A stretch of DNA of 25,916 bases from Intestinibacter sp034113885 (GCF_034113885.1 NZ_JAXEWM010000027.1:1-25916), one strand, 5' to 3'; positions 14,654 to 22,468 are shown, counted from the stretch's first letter. The notes: generated from the sequence alone by a model not told the origin. Program-made: numbers and translations.

Positions 14654-15229
14654 ATGTCATCAAATAAAATAATAGAAAAGGCTATATACAGTTTTTCGAT
14701 GAATGGATACGATGGAACATCTATATCCAATATAGCTGAACTAGTTGGTATAAAAAAATCGACAATATACTCGCATTTTAAAAGCAAGGATGAAATTTTT
14801 GAAATAGCAACAGAAATTTCTTTTAAAACGGAGAATGATTTTGCTGTTGATTATTTCTCTAAAAAGAAAGATCCTATTTTAGAAGTTTTAGAGGGATTTT
14901 TAGTTTCTTTGAAGGATAGATTTATAGAAGATGAAAGCTTTACTATAAATTTTGTATATAAAATAGGATATCGATTTGGAGAAAAATACTATGATTTTAT
15001 AAAAAAATACTGTGATAATTATTATTTTACAGTAGAAAATTTAATAATAAAATATCTTATAAGAGAAGGAATACAAAAAGATTTAGCTAAAGAACTAGCA
15101 ATGACATACACAGCTCTTCTAGATGGCCTTATGGTGAGTCTTATGTATTGTGGAGAAGATAGATATGAGGAAAGAAAGGAACAGGTTTGGAAGTTTTTTA
15201 GTGAAAGTTTTTTGAAAAGCTGTAAATAA
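14654..15229 (+). CDS. TetR/AcrR-family transcriptional regulator
   Basis: 191 residues; ATG 14654 with AAGGAGA about eight bases upstream. Residues 5-50 are the TetR helix-turn-helix: FSMNGYDGTSISNIAELVGI, then KKSTIYSHFKSKDEIFE. The rest is the all-helical ligand-binding and dimer domain, with no recognisable ligand signature. It follows the YczE-like gene and precedes pepT by 36 bases without a terminator. It probably represses this operon through the dyad at 13895-13908. The short gap before yczE contains a weak ATTCG/CGAAT hairpin. Confidence 0.9.
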   Translation: MSSNKIIEKAIYSFSMNGYDGTSISNIAELVGIKKSTIYSHFKSKDEIFEIATEISFKTENDFAVDYFSKKKDPILEVLEGFLVSLKDRFIEDESFTINFVYKIGYRFGEKYYDFIKKYCDNYYFTVENLIIKYLIREGIQKDLAKELAMTYTALLDGLMVSLMYCGEDRYEERKEQVWKFFSESFLKSCK

Positions 15230-15265
15230 TAAGTAGTAAATAAGAATTAATAGAAGGAGAAGATT

Positions 15266-16489
15266 ATGCAAAATTTAATAGATAGATTTATCAAATACGC
15301 CAAAATACATACTACCAGTGATGAAGAATCTAGTACAGTTCCAAGTACAGAAATTCAAAAAAATCTAGGTAAAATATTAGTAGAGGATTTAAAAGAAATA
15401 GGACTTTTAGATGCTTATATAGACGACAAGGGATATGTGTATGCATCTTTAAAATCAAACACAGATAAAAATTTAAAGAAAATAGGATTTATAGCTCATA
15501 TGGATACTTCGCCAGCAGCTAAGGGAGAAGGTGTAGAGCCTCAAATTCACGAAAATTACGACGGTGGAGATATAGTTGTAAATAAAGAAGAAAATATAGT
15601 TTTATCACCAAGTGAATTTGAGATTTTATCTGATAAAATCGGAAAAACTATAATAACTTCAGATGGAACTACTTTGCTTGGAGCAGATAACAAGGCTGGT
15701 ATAACCGAAATAATAGAGGCTTTAAAATTTATAGTTGAAAATCCCGATATAGAACACTCTGATATAAAGGTATGTTTTACACCTGATGAAGAAATCGGTA
15801 GAGGAGCTGATTACTTTGATGTGGAAAAATTTGATGCAGATTTTGCATATACAGTAGATGGTGGAGAAATAGGCGAATTAGAATACGAAAACTTCAACGC
15901 AGCTGGTGTTAATATAAAAATAATAGGAAAAAGCGTACATCCAGGATATGCGTATGGAGTGATGATAAATGCTGCAAGTGTGGCATCTGAATTTCACTCT
16001 ATGGTACCAAAGGACGAGGTACCAGAAAAAACAAAGGGTTATGAAGGCTTTTATATGCTTAACTCAATGAGTGGCGAAGTAGATCAAGCTAAGCTATCTT
16101 ACATACTTAGAGATTTTGATTTAGAAAAATTAGAAATAAAGAAAAATAAAATTAGAGAAATCGCTAAAACTCTACAACAAAAATACGGAGAGGATAGAAT
16201 TTTAGTCGATATAAAAGATAGCTATTACAATATGAGAGAGAAAATAGAACCAGTTATGTATATAGTTGATTTAGCTAAAGAGTCTATGAAGCAAGCAGAT
16301 GTAGAGCCAAAAGTAGTTCCAATTCGTGGTGGTACTGATGGTGCAAGACTTTCATATATGGGTCTTCCTACACCTAATTTATTTACAGGTGGATATAATT
16401 TCCACGGATATTACGAGTATGCTGTTGCAGAAGAAATGTTAAAGGCAAAGGAAGTTATTGTAAACATTGTAAAAAATAACAATAAATAA
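15266..16489 (+). CDS. pepT: Peptidase T (tripeptide aminopeptidase)
   Basis: 407 residues; ATG 15266 with GAAGGAGA upstream. A cytoplasmic M20-family zinc peptidase that removes N-terminal residues from tripeptides. The two-zinc site matches Salmonella PepT closely in spacing: His78 and Asp80 in GFIAHMDTSP, Asp141 in TLLGADNKAGI, Glu175 (base) and Glu176 in TPDEEIGRG, Asp198 in YTVDGGEIG, and a C-terminal His in GGYNFHGYYEY. A lid domain sits at about 210-320, and PIRGGTDGA follows near 350-358. It may be co-transcribed with the TetR gene 36 bases upstream, though the functions have no obvious link. Confidence 0.95.
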   Translation: MQNLIDRFIKYAKIHTTSDEESSTVPSTEIQKNLGKILVEDLKEIGLLDAYIDDKGYVYASLKSNTDKNLKKIGFIAHMDTSPAAKGEGVEPQIHENYDGGDIVVNKEENIVLSPSEFEILSDKIGKTIITSDGTTLLGADNKAGITEIIEALKFIVENPDIEHSDIKVCFTPDEEIGRGADYFDVEKFDADFAYTVDGGEIGELEYENFNAAGVNIKIIGKSVHPGYAYGVMINAASVASEFHSMVPKDEVPEKTKGYEGFYMLNSMSGEVDQAKLSYILRDFDLEKLEIKKNKIREIAKTLQQKYGEDRILVDIKDSYYNMREKIEPVMYIVDLAKESMKQADVEPKVVPIRGGTDGARLSYMGLPTPNLFTGGYNFHGYYEYAVAEEMLKAKEVIVNIVKNNNK

Positions 16490-16507
16490 GTTTGAGATAC
16501 GTTAAAA

Positions 16508-16557
16508 GAAGTTGTCTATTAGTTGAAAAATACAGACTAATAGATAACTTCTTTTTT
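16508..16557 (+). terminator. Terminator of pepT
   Basis: GAAGTTGTCTATTAGT (16508-16523) pairs with ACTAATAGATAACTTC (16536-16551), 16 bp with one G-U, followed by six T. Confidence 0.92.
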
Positions 16558-16582
16558 GCTGGAAAAAGTTACAACTTACAAA

Positions 16583-16634
16583 AGTAACAGAAAAGTAACA
16601 AAAAACACTTGCAAAAAAGTTACAAAAATGTAAC
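16583..16634 (+). promoter_or_regulatory. Two WalR-box-like direct repeats upstream of the endopeptidase
   Basis: Box A: AGTAAC (16583-16588), 5 nt, AGTAAC (16594-16599). Box B: AGTTAC (16618-16623), 5 nt, TGTAAC (16629-16634). The WalR/YycF consensus is TGTWAH-N5-TGTWAH; box B fits at 11 of 12 positions and box A at 10. Box B overlaps the probable -35. In Bacillus, WalR drives genes for cell-wall hydrolases with NlpC/P60 or similar domains, the same kind of gene as here. Confidence 0.55.
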
Positions 16635-16648
16635 AATATCTATATAAG
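16620..16648 (+). promoter_or_regulatory. Probable promoter of the endopeptidase gene
   Basis: A weak -35 TTACAA (16620-16625), 17 bp, and a good -10 TATAAG (16643-16648). The weak -35 is consistent with activator dependence. Confidence 0.45.
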
Positions 16649-16681
16649 GTAAAAATTTACTAGAAATGGGGGATTTAAATT

Positions 16682-17779
16682 ATGAGTATAAATAAATCTT
16701 ATGCAATTGCTAGCGCTGCTGTGATGGCATCTGCAATAGTAATGCCATTAGCGAATATATCTCAAGTAGAGGCAGCAAGCCAAACTATAACTGTGACAGC
16801 GAGAGTAAACTTTAGAAAAGGACCTTCTATGGATTACTCTGTGATAAAAAAATTATACAAAGGATATGAATTAACTTATTTAGGACAAAAAGGAAACTGG
16901 ATCAACGTAAAATACGGAAATGATACTGGATATGTTTACAAGGATTATGTTACATCTTTAAAAACTGTAACAGCAAATGTTAATTTTAGAACAGGACCAT
17001 CGACTAGCTACTCTAGAATAACTACAATTTCAAAGGGAAGCTATGTAGAGGTTCTAGGCACTAGTGGAAATTGGGTAAAAGCAAAATACAACAGTAAAAC
17101 TGGATATATATACAAGGACTATGTATCAGGCTACAGTTCATCAAGTTCAACTTCTCAAAGTAGCGGAACTACTAAGTACGTAAATGCCACAGTTGGATTA
17201 AATGTAAGAACAGGACCATCAACTAGCTATTCTAAAATAGGAAAATTAGATTATAGTGAAAAAGTAACAGTTTTATCGACATCTAATGGTTGGTCTAAAA
17301 TAAACTATAATGGCAAAACAGGATATGTAGATAGTTCATATTTACAAAGCTCTAAACCATCTTCAAGTTCAAGCTCAACAGGTAGTAGTTCAGTATCAAC
17401 AAGTGCGAGTGCAGTAGTTGCTTATGCTAAGAGTCAGCTTGGAAAACCATATGTATGGGGAGCACAAGGACCAAATAGCTTCGACTGTTCAGGATTTACA
17501 TATTATGTATTTAAAAATAAAGCAGGAATAACTTTACCTAGAACTTCAAGTGAACAAAGTAAATACGGTACATATGTAAGTAAGAGTAATTTGAGAGCAG
17601 GAGATTTAGTATTTTTCGATACTAATGGCTCAAATAACGGGGCTGTATCACATGTCGGACTTTACATAGGAGATGGAAAAATAATACATGCATCTTACAG
17701 TCAGAAGAAAATAGCAATCGCAGATTTTAACAGCAGTTATTATCAAAATGCATATGTAAATGCTAGAAGAGTTTTATAG
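16682..17779 (+). CDS. Secreted cell-wall endopeptidase, three SH3b domains plus NlpC/P60
   Basis: 365 residues; ATG 16682 with GGGGG spaced about seven bases upstream. Signal peptide residues 1-32, cleaved near VEAAS. Three bacterial SH3 domains at about 36-92, 95-150 and 166-222, each with the NFRxGPSxxYS signature, bind peptidoglycan. Ser-rich linkers (151-163, 223-243) separate them from the NlpC/P60 domain (244-365), with catalytic Cys269 in SFDCSGFTYY, His324 in VSHVGLYIG and a third polar residue, His336, in IIHASY. Such enzymes cut the D-Glu to diamino-acid bond in peptidoglycan stems and act in wall growth or cell separation. It is transcribed alone, behind WalR-like repeats. Confidence 0.93.
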   Translation: MSINKSYAIASAAVMASAIVMPLANISQVEAASQTITVTARVNFRKGPSMDYSVIKKLYKGYELTYLGQKGNWINVKYGNDTGYVYKDYVTSLKTVTANVNFRTGPSTSYSRITTISKGSYVEVLGTSGNWVKAKYNSKTGYIYKDYVSGYSSSSSTSQSSGTTKYVNATVGLNVRTGPSTSYSKIGKLDYSEKVTVLSTSNGWSKINYNGKTGYVDSSYLQSSKPSSSSSSTGSSSVSTSASAVVAYAKSQLGKPYVWGAQGPNSFDCSGFTYYVFKNKAGITLPRTSSEQSKYGTYVSKSNLRAGDLVFFDTNGSNNGAVSHVGLYIGDGKIIHASYSQKKIAIADFNSSYYQNAYVNARRVL

Positions 17780-17793
17780 AATATAGAAATTAT

Positions 17794-17835
17794 AAAAGTC
17801 AGTAATATGGGAAATTCCATCTTACTGACTTTTTG
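17794..17835. terminator. Terminator between the endopeptidase and TSUP genes
   Basis: AAAAGTCAGTAA (17794-17805) pairs with TTACTGACTTTT (17822-17833), with further ATGG/CCAT pairing inside. The T run on the plus strand ends at 17835; an AT-rich flank may serve the converging minus-strand gene. Confidence 0.88.
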
Positions 17836-17883
17836 AATAAATATCAAATTTGAATCATAAAATAACATAAGAGCTAATAGCCT

Positions 17884-18642
17884 TTAAATCATTTCTAATA
17901 TTGTTTTGCCTAATAAAAGAACTACGACTACGACCATCATAGGTCTTATGAATTTTATTCCGTTTTTTATAGCTAGGCTTGAGCCAATATAGCTTCCAGC
18001 TATATTGAATATGGCGCAAGGTATAGCAAGTTGGAAATAGATACTTCCAGAGATAAAATATCCGATTACAGAAGCGTAATTAGACATTAAATTAAGTAGC
18101 TTTGCATTTCCTGATGCTGTTGTTATTTCGTATTTAAGTATAAGTGCAAATGCCATAATGGCGATAGTTCCAGTACCTGGTCCAAATAAACCGTCGTAGC
18201 CTCCGCAGATAAATCCTATTAACAATGCTAAAAACAAGCTCTTTTTCTTTTGAGTATCTTCAGAGTCTTTTATTTCGATTTTGTTTAATCTAAATAAAAT
18301 AATGAATGCCATAATAGGAAGTATTATTATAAGCATTTTTTTCAATAAATCATTATCTAAAAGTAGCACAATTTTTGTCGCTATTCCCGCGCCTATGAAA
18401 GCACCGATTGCAGATACGATTGCAACCTTTAAATCGAGTGCACCTTCTTTGAAATATTTCACTGTGGCTAAAGTAGTTCCACATGAATTGGAAAATTTAT
18501 TACATCCATATACGAAATGCATAGGCATCCCTGTCGCCATATAAGCAGGTATCGAAATTAAACCGCCACCACCTGCTACAGAATCAACAAATCCAGCTAA
18601 AAACATAAATGGACATAAGAAAAATAAATGAGTTAACTCCAT
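17884..18642 (-). CDS. TSUP-family (TauE/SafE) membrane permease
   Basis: 252 residues from the ATG complementing 18640-18642, which has AAGGA at 18652-18656 on the minus strand; an in-frame ATG 54 bases further up has no ribosome site. About eight membrane helices are arranged as two repeats, each with the family's Gly-rich signature: FVDSVAGGGGLISIPAY near residues 18-34, and GFICGGYDGLFGPGTGT in the second half. The family exports or imports sulfite, sulfonates or other organic anions; the substrate cannot be told here. It is a single gene, convergent with the endopeptidase and divergent from the YitT-like gene. Confidence 0.88.
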   Translation of the reverse strand: MELTHLFFLCPFMFLAGFVDSVAGGGGLISIPAYMATGMPMHFVYGCNKFSNSCGTTLATVKYFKEGALDLKVAIVSAIGAFIGAGIATKIVLLLDNDLLKKMLIIILPIMAFIILFRLNKIEIKDSEDTQKKKSLFLALLIGFICGGYDGLFGPGTGTIAIMAFALILKYEITTASGNAKLLNLMSNYASVIGYFISGSIYFQLAIPCAIFNIAGSYIGSSLAIKNGIKFIRPMMVVVVVLLLGKTILEMI

Positions 18643-18744
18643 AAATATAATCCTTTCTAGTTGTATAATATATCGATTAATTAAAATAACATACATAATT
18701 ATTATATATTAAATCCATGTTTTGTAAATGTGGGAGGGGCGAAA

Positions 18745-18777
18745 ATGTTAAAAAATTGTAAAAAATGTAAAAAATAA
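18745..18777 (+). CDS. Possible 10-residue peptide MLKNCKKCKK
   Basis: A very short frame, ATG 18745 to TAA 18777, follows an unusually strong ribosome site GGGAGGGG (18732-18739) with a 5-nt gap. The peptide is basic with a CKKC pair. It ends 73 bases before the YitT-family start, so it could act as a leader peptide. Without conservation data it could equally be chance: purine-rich AT DNA makes Lys codons often. Confidence 0.25.
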   Translation: MLKNCKKCKK

Positions 18778-18850
18778 AGAGGATTTTAGAAAAAAATATA
18801 AAATTTATATTTTGGACACTTATAATCTAAATAAGAAAAGGGGTATTAGT

Positions 18851-19726
18851 ATGACGAATCAGAGTAACAACAAAAGTCTACTAGATCAATTCATTTCTTT
18901 TTTACTCATTACTATTGGTGCAACCTTTGCAGCTGTAGCCCTAGAAATATTTTTAGTTCCTAATAATATAATCGACGGTGGCATAATAGGTATATCTATC
19001 ATGTTGAGCTATGTAACTAAAATTCAATTAAGTATACTTACTTTGGTATTAAATATACCATTTTTAATTTTAGGATATAAGCAATTGGGAAAGAGCTTTT
19101 TAATAAAAGCCGCTTATGCAATGGTAGTATTTTCAATTTTATTAGAGCAATTTAAACCTGTAGAGGAATTGACAAATGACATATTACTTGCAACAGTCTT
19201 TGGAGGAGTCTTATTAGGTATTGGTGTTGGTTTTGTAATTAGATACGGTGCATGCTTAGATGGTACAGAGGTAGTCGCTATATTGATCAGCAAGAAGATG
19301 TCATTTTCTGTAGGTCAAGTAGTGATGTTCTTTAACTTCTTTATATATGCTACAGCAAGCTTGTTATTTGGATGGGATAGAGCATTGTATTCTATTCTTA
19401 CTTATTTTATAACCTTCAAAATCATCGACATGGTATCTGAGGGTCTAGAACAGGCTAAGGCAGCTATGATTATAACTAACCACGGTGAAGAGATTGCAAA
19501 CAGTATATACAAGCATCTAGGTAGAACAGTTACAATGCTAGAAGGAGAAGGACTTATAAGTGGTAAAAAGGTCGTTTTATATGCAGTTGTAACGAGAATA
19601 GAAATTCCAGAGCTTAAGAGAATAGTGGCAGCAGATGATTATTCTGCTTTTGTGACAATAACTGATGTAAATGAGATAGTTGGAAAACATATCAAAAAGA
19701 AAAAGAATGAAAATATAGTAGATTAA
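18851..19726 (+). CDS. YitT-family membrane protein (DUF161 + DUF2179)
   Basis: 291 residues from ATG 18851, with AAAGGGG at 18837-18843; a frame-extending ATG at 18812 lacks a site. About five to six membrane helices form the DUF161 region: VPNNIIDGGIIGISIMLSY near residue 37, and GVGFVIRYGACLDGTEVVAI near 130. The cytoplasmic C-terminal DUF2179 domain (about 200-285) has the GLEQAKAAMIIT and GRTVTMLEGEG patterns and may bind a nucleotide or other ligand. Family function is not established; members are common in several copies per Firmicute genome. A TATAAT at 18821-18826 lies upstream without a good -35. Confidence 0.9.
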   Translation: MTNQSNNKSLLDQFISFLLITIGATFAAVALEIFLVPNNIIDGGIIGISIMLSYVTKIQLSILTLVLNIPFLILGYKQLGKSFLIKAAYAMVVFSILLEQFKPVEELTNDILLATVFGGVLLGIGVGFVIRYGACLDGTEVVAILISKKMSFSVGQVVMFFNFFIYATASLLFGWDRALYSILTYFITFKIIDMVSEGLEQAKAAMIITNHGEEIANSIYKHLGRTVTMLEGEGLISGKKVVLYAVVTRIEIPELKRIVAADDYSAFVTITDVNEIVGKHIKKKKNENIVD

Positions 19727-19749
19727 AAACCAAAGCTTAAAAAATAAAT

Positions 19750-19791
19750 GGGAGCATATAAAACGAGTCTGTTTATATGGCTCCCTTATTT
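19750..19791. terminator. Bidirectional terminator between yitT-like and DTD2-like genes
   Basis: GGGAGCATATAAA (from 19750) pairs with TTTATATGGCTCCC (19772-19785) with a single bulged base. T-rich sequence follows on the plus strand, and ATTTATTTTT follows on the minus strand. Confidence 0.85.
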
Positions 19792-19809
19792 TGTTTTATT
19801 TTGATAATT

Positions 19810-20748
19810 TTATAGTGGTAAATCCTTAGGATTTTTTAGCTTTTTATATTTAAAAACTGGTATACCTAGCTCTTCTCCAAGCTTTTTAACTTGATTCTTA
19901 TATGCTGATTTTATATTGTCGTGGAAAACTATTCCGTCTACCTTCATAGAGATTGATTCCACGCATTTCTTTAGGTATTGATAATTTTCATCCTTGTCGT
20001 ATTCACCTTGAACCATCCATTGGCCAGATAATACGTGTCCAATTGAAATCGGTTTTTCTGTGTTTAATATTACATTTGAAAAGCTCTCTTCAAAGTGCAT
20101 TCCACCTGCGCAAAGTAAAACCTTGATATCGTTTAAGGAAGGATCCTTTTCGTTGTCAAAAACTCTTAAAAGAGAGTTTGAAAGTATGCCTACTGCGACT
20201 GGATTTTTCCAGCTTTCAAGCGTACTACCTATTTCTATGTCGAATATAGGAACTTGGTATTTATCTATTAGGTTTATATCTTGACCTTGGATAGTACCAG
20301 TCCAATGTGTAGCCTCTGTCATTGTCGTAAAATCGTCTAATCCTTCTTTTACACGGTTTTCCTCTATTGCAAGTAGTAGGTTTCTAAGGTAAATTGGATT
20401 TGATGGAGCAAATACCTTGCCGACGACATCTCCAGTTGAATGGACAGTAAGTATTTTGTCTGGGGCATTTTTACCACCGTGCCAGTTTATAACTCCGGCT
20501 ACATCGTAATCTCCAAAATATTTATTTAAAAGAGGTATGTATAAATCGTAGTCATAGCTTAAGACCTTGTCAGTTTCTACATATGAAAATAAATTACCCA
20601 TATCATCTGTGTATTCATATACATCTCTATCTGCAAATTTAAAATCAGCAAGCTTTAAATCGTAATTTTCCTTTGAATAATCTAACACTCTCGGTGCGAC
20701 TTCATCTCTTTCGTAATCTGTACAGAAAAAATATACAGCTTTTTTCAT
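19810..20748 (-). CDS. DTD2/GEK1-like D-aminoacyl-tRNA deacylase homologue
   Basis: 312 residues; start at 20748 with AAGGAGGA on the minus strand (complement of 20756-20763). Motifs follow in the order of the archaeal/plant D-aminoacyl-tRNA deacylase (DTD2, GEK1; Pfam tRNA_deacylase): LTVHSTGD (100-107), EATHWTGT (145-152), EIGSTLESW (172-180), CAGGMHFEESF (213-223) and IGHVLSGQW (236-244). Archaeal forms read EATHHGPT and GGGHY at the third and fourth of these places, so the His-His-Gly-Pro and Gly-His-Tyr positions have diverged. The known family hydrolyses D-amino acids from mischarged tRNA with bound zinc. No signal or membrane segment is present, so it is cytoplasmic. It follows dpaL by 54 bases on the same strand, the basis for linking it with D-amino acid metabolism. 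The change at the HHGP motif could mean a different substrate or metal site. Confidence 0.7.
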   Translation of the reverse strand: MKKAVYFFCTDYERDEVAPRVLDYSKENYDLKLADFKFADRDVYEYTDDMGNLFSYVETDKVLSYDYDLYIPLLNKYFGDYDVAGVINWHGGKNAPDKILTVHSTGDVVGKVFAPSNPIYLRNLLLAIEENRVKEGLDDFTTMTEATHWTGTIQGQDINLIDKYQVPIFDIEIGSTLESWKNPVAVGILSNSLLRVFDNEKDPSLNDIKVLLCAGGMHFEESFSNVILNTEKPISIGHVLSGQWMVQGEYDKDENYQYLKKCVESISMKVDGIVFHDNIKSAYKNQVKKLGEELGIPVFKYKKLKNPKDLPL

Positions 20749-20802
20749 GGCTTTATCCTCCTTGGTATTAAGTAAAATATTTTTATAAATCAGTCTATAA
20801 TT

Positions 20803-22032
20803 TTAAACAAAAGGACTGTAATTTCTTCCATCGTAGACAATTTCATCATATCCTTTAGGATCAGTATTTCCCTCTGTGCTGAATATTAAAACTGTTGAGT
20901 TTTCATCTAAGTTCATATCTTTTCTTATATCGATAAACTCATCTTTTTCCATTAAAATAGATAAAAGACCAGTGCCGACTGCACCTGATTCACCAGAGAT
21001 AACTTTTTTATCGTCGTTTATAGGACTTGCCAGTACTCTCATTCCTCTAGCAGTTACATAATCTGGACAAGCAGCATAGAAGCTTGCATAATCTCTCAAT
21101 ATAGGCCATGTAGCAGTATTAGGTTCGCCGCAGTTAAGTCCAGCCATAATTGTCTGTAGGTCACCTGTAACAGCGTGAGGCTTTGAATCGTCAGCAAGTG
21201 CAGATTTATAAATACATGCCACAGTAGCAGGTTCAACTATAGTAGTTATAGGTGGCTTTTTATCGAATCTATTGACCATATATCCAAGCACGCTTCCCGC
21301 CATAGAGCCGACGCCAGCTTGTAGGAATAAATGAGTAGGTTTTTCTATTCCAAGTTCGTTTAATTCATCTAATGCTTCCTTCGCCATAATAGTATAGCCT
21401 TGGCTTATGAAGTTAGGAACATCTTCGTATCCTTCCCAAGCAGTATCTTGAACTAGATACCATCCTTTTTCGTCAGCTAGAGAAGACGCCTTTCTAACTG
21501 CATCATCGTAGTTTAAATCTGTTATTGTGACAGTTGAATTTCCCATGCTTTCGATAGCTTTAGCTCTAGCTAGTACACTTCCCTTAGGCATAAATACTAC
21601 TGACTTGCAGCCTAGTTTGTTTGCAGCCCAAGCCACGCCTTTTCCGTGATTCCCGTCTGTAGCTGTTACAAATACTATATCCTTTAATTTTTGTTTTATT
21701 TCTTCTGATTGAAGGTCTTCAAATGTTGTAGAAGAAGGATCTAAATTTAATTTATCACATACAATTCTAAATATAGCGTATAAGCCTCCAAGCCCTTTGA
21801 ATGCATTAAGTCCGTATCTGTAGGATTCATCTTTTACAAAAATGTTTTTTACGCCTAATTTTCTTGCTAGATTGTCCAATTTAACTAGTGGTGTTTTTTC
21901 GTAGCCTTCTATAGATTTATGAAATTTTTCAACGTCATTTACAATAGCTTCTGTTAAAAAATCTACATAAGTTGAAGGATTTGTTTCAGTAGAAATTATA
22001 CTTATTCCAAAATGTTCTTTGTATTTAATCAT
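20803..22032 (-). CDS. dpaL: Diaminopropionate ammonia-lyase
   Basis: 409 residues (E. coli YgeX 398); start at 22032 with AAGGAG on the minus strand (complement of 22041-22046). A PLP enzyme of the tryptophan-synthase-beta fold that splits 2,3-diaminopropionate, both D and L forms, to pyruvate and ammonia, and also acts on D-serine. The Schiff-base lysine is Lys79 in GLNAFKGLGG. Asp126 in TATDGNHGKG corresponds to the Asp that removes the proton from the D isomer in E. coli. The phosphate-binding Gly loop QAGVGSMAGS is near residues 242-251. First gene of a minus-strand operon with the DTD2-like gene, facing twin palindromes at 22128-22167. The enzyme would feed on amino acids or detoxify D-serine and diaminopropionate. 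Confidence 0.93.
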   Translation of the reverse strand: MIKYKEHFGISIISTETNPSTYVDFLTEAIVNDVEKFHKSIEGYEKTPLVKLDNLARKLGVKNIFVKDESYRYGLNAFKGLGGLYAIFRIVCDKLNLDPSSTTFEDLQSEEIKQKLKDIVFVTATDGNHGKGVAWAANKLGCKSVVFMPKGSVLARAKAIESMGNSTVTITDLNYDDAVRKASSLADEKGWYLVQDTAWEGYEDVPNFISQGYTIMAKEALDELNELGIEKPTHLFLQAGVGSMAGSVLGYMVNRFDKKPPITTIVEPATVACIYKSALADDSKPHAVTGDLQTIMAGLNCGEPNTATWPILRDYASFYAACPDYVTARGMRVLASPINDDKKVISGESGAVGTGLLSILMEKDEFIDIRKDMNLDENSTVLIFSTEGNTDPKGYDEIVYDGRNYSPFV

Positions 22033-22127
22033 ATTAAAAACTCCTTGTAATAAAAATTTTCTCGATTAATATAATTATATTTTATAATTTTACCTATTTC
22101 TACCTAAATATTGCTGATTTATATAAC

Positions 22128-22167
22128 TACAATATTGTATAAATAAAATATATGATACAATATTGTT
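22128..22167. promoter_or_regulatory. Twin ACAATATTGT palindromes between divergent genes
   Basis: Two copies of ACAATATTGT (22129-22138 and 22157-22166), 28 bp centre to centre; the first extends to the 12-bp palindrome TACAATATTGTA. They lie between dpaL (minus) and the small membrane protein (plus). Each copy supplies TTGTAT and TACAAT elements facing its partner on both strands, 15 bp apart, resembling symmetric but short-spaced promoters. The bound protein is unknown. Confidence 0.5.
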
Positions 22168-22195
22168 AACTATAAAAAAGTAAGGAGGAAAGACG

Positions 22196-22414
22196 ATGGA
22201 TGGTCTTTTAATAACTGCATTTGTACTTACTGTCGGTGTTATGGCGATTTTTATAAGTATAATAAGCTTTGTTTTTATGATTATGTATCAATTGAGGAAA
22301 AAAGTTAAAGTCAATAATTATGTAAAACTAATAATATTGGTGGCTTTTATAATAGGCTTAGTATTAGTTTTTGTATCATATAGTAGATTAGATTTAAAAT
22401 CACTTGGATTTTAG
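22196..22414 (+). CDS. Small membrane protein of unknown function
   Basis: 72 residues; ATG 22196 with AAGGAGG at 22182-22188. Two membrane helices (about residues 5-33 and 43-62) flank a short basic loop, QLRKKVKVNNY, and the C-terminal tail is LDLKSLGF. Positive charges place the loop inside the cell. It lies 54 bases upstream of the MATE gene without a terminator, so the two are probably co-transcribed. I do not recognise a family; the strong ribosome site supports it as real. Confidence 0.7.
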   Translation: MDGLLITAFVLTVGVMAIFISIISFVFMIMYQLRKKVKVNNYVKLIILVAFIIGLVLVFVSYSRLDLKSLGF

Positions 22415-22468
22415 TTATTTTTGTGTGGATATTGAAAATATTTAGTTGTGTAAAATTTGGAGGAAAAT

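Noticed and set aside
18643..18696. N-terminal 18-residue extension of the TSUP permease
   Set aside because: The upstream ATG lacks a ribosome binding site, while the internal ATG has AAGGA at suitable spacing and begins directly at the first membrane helix.
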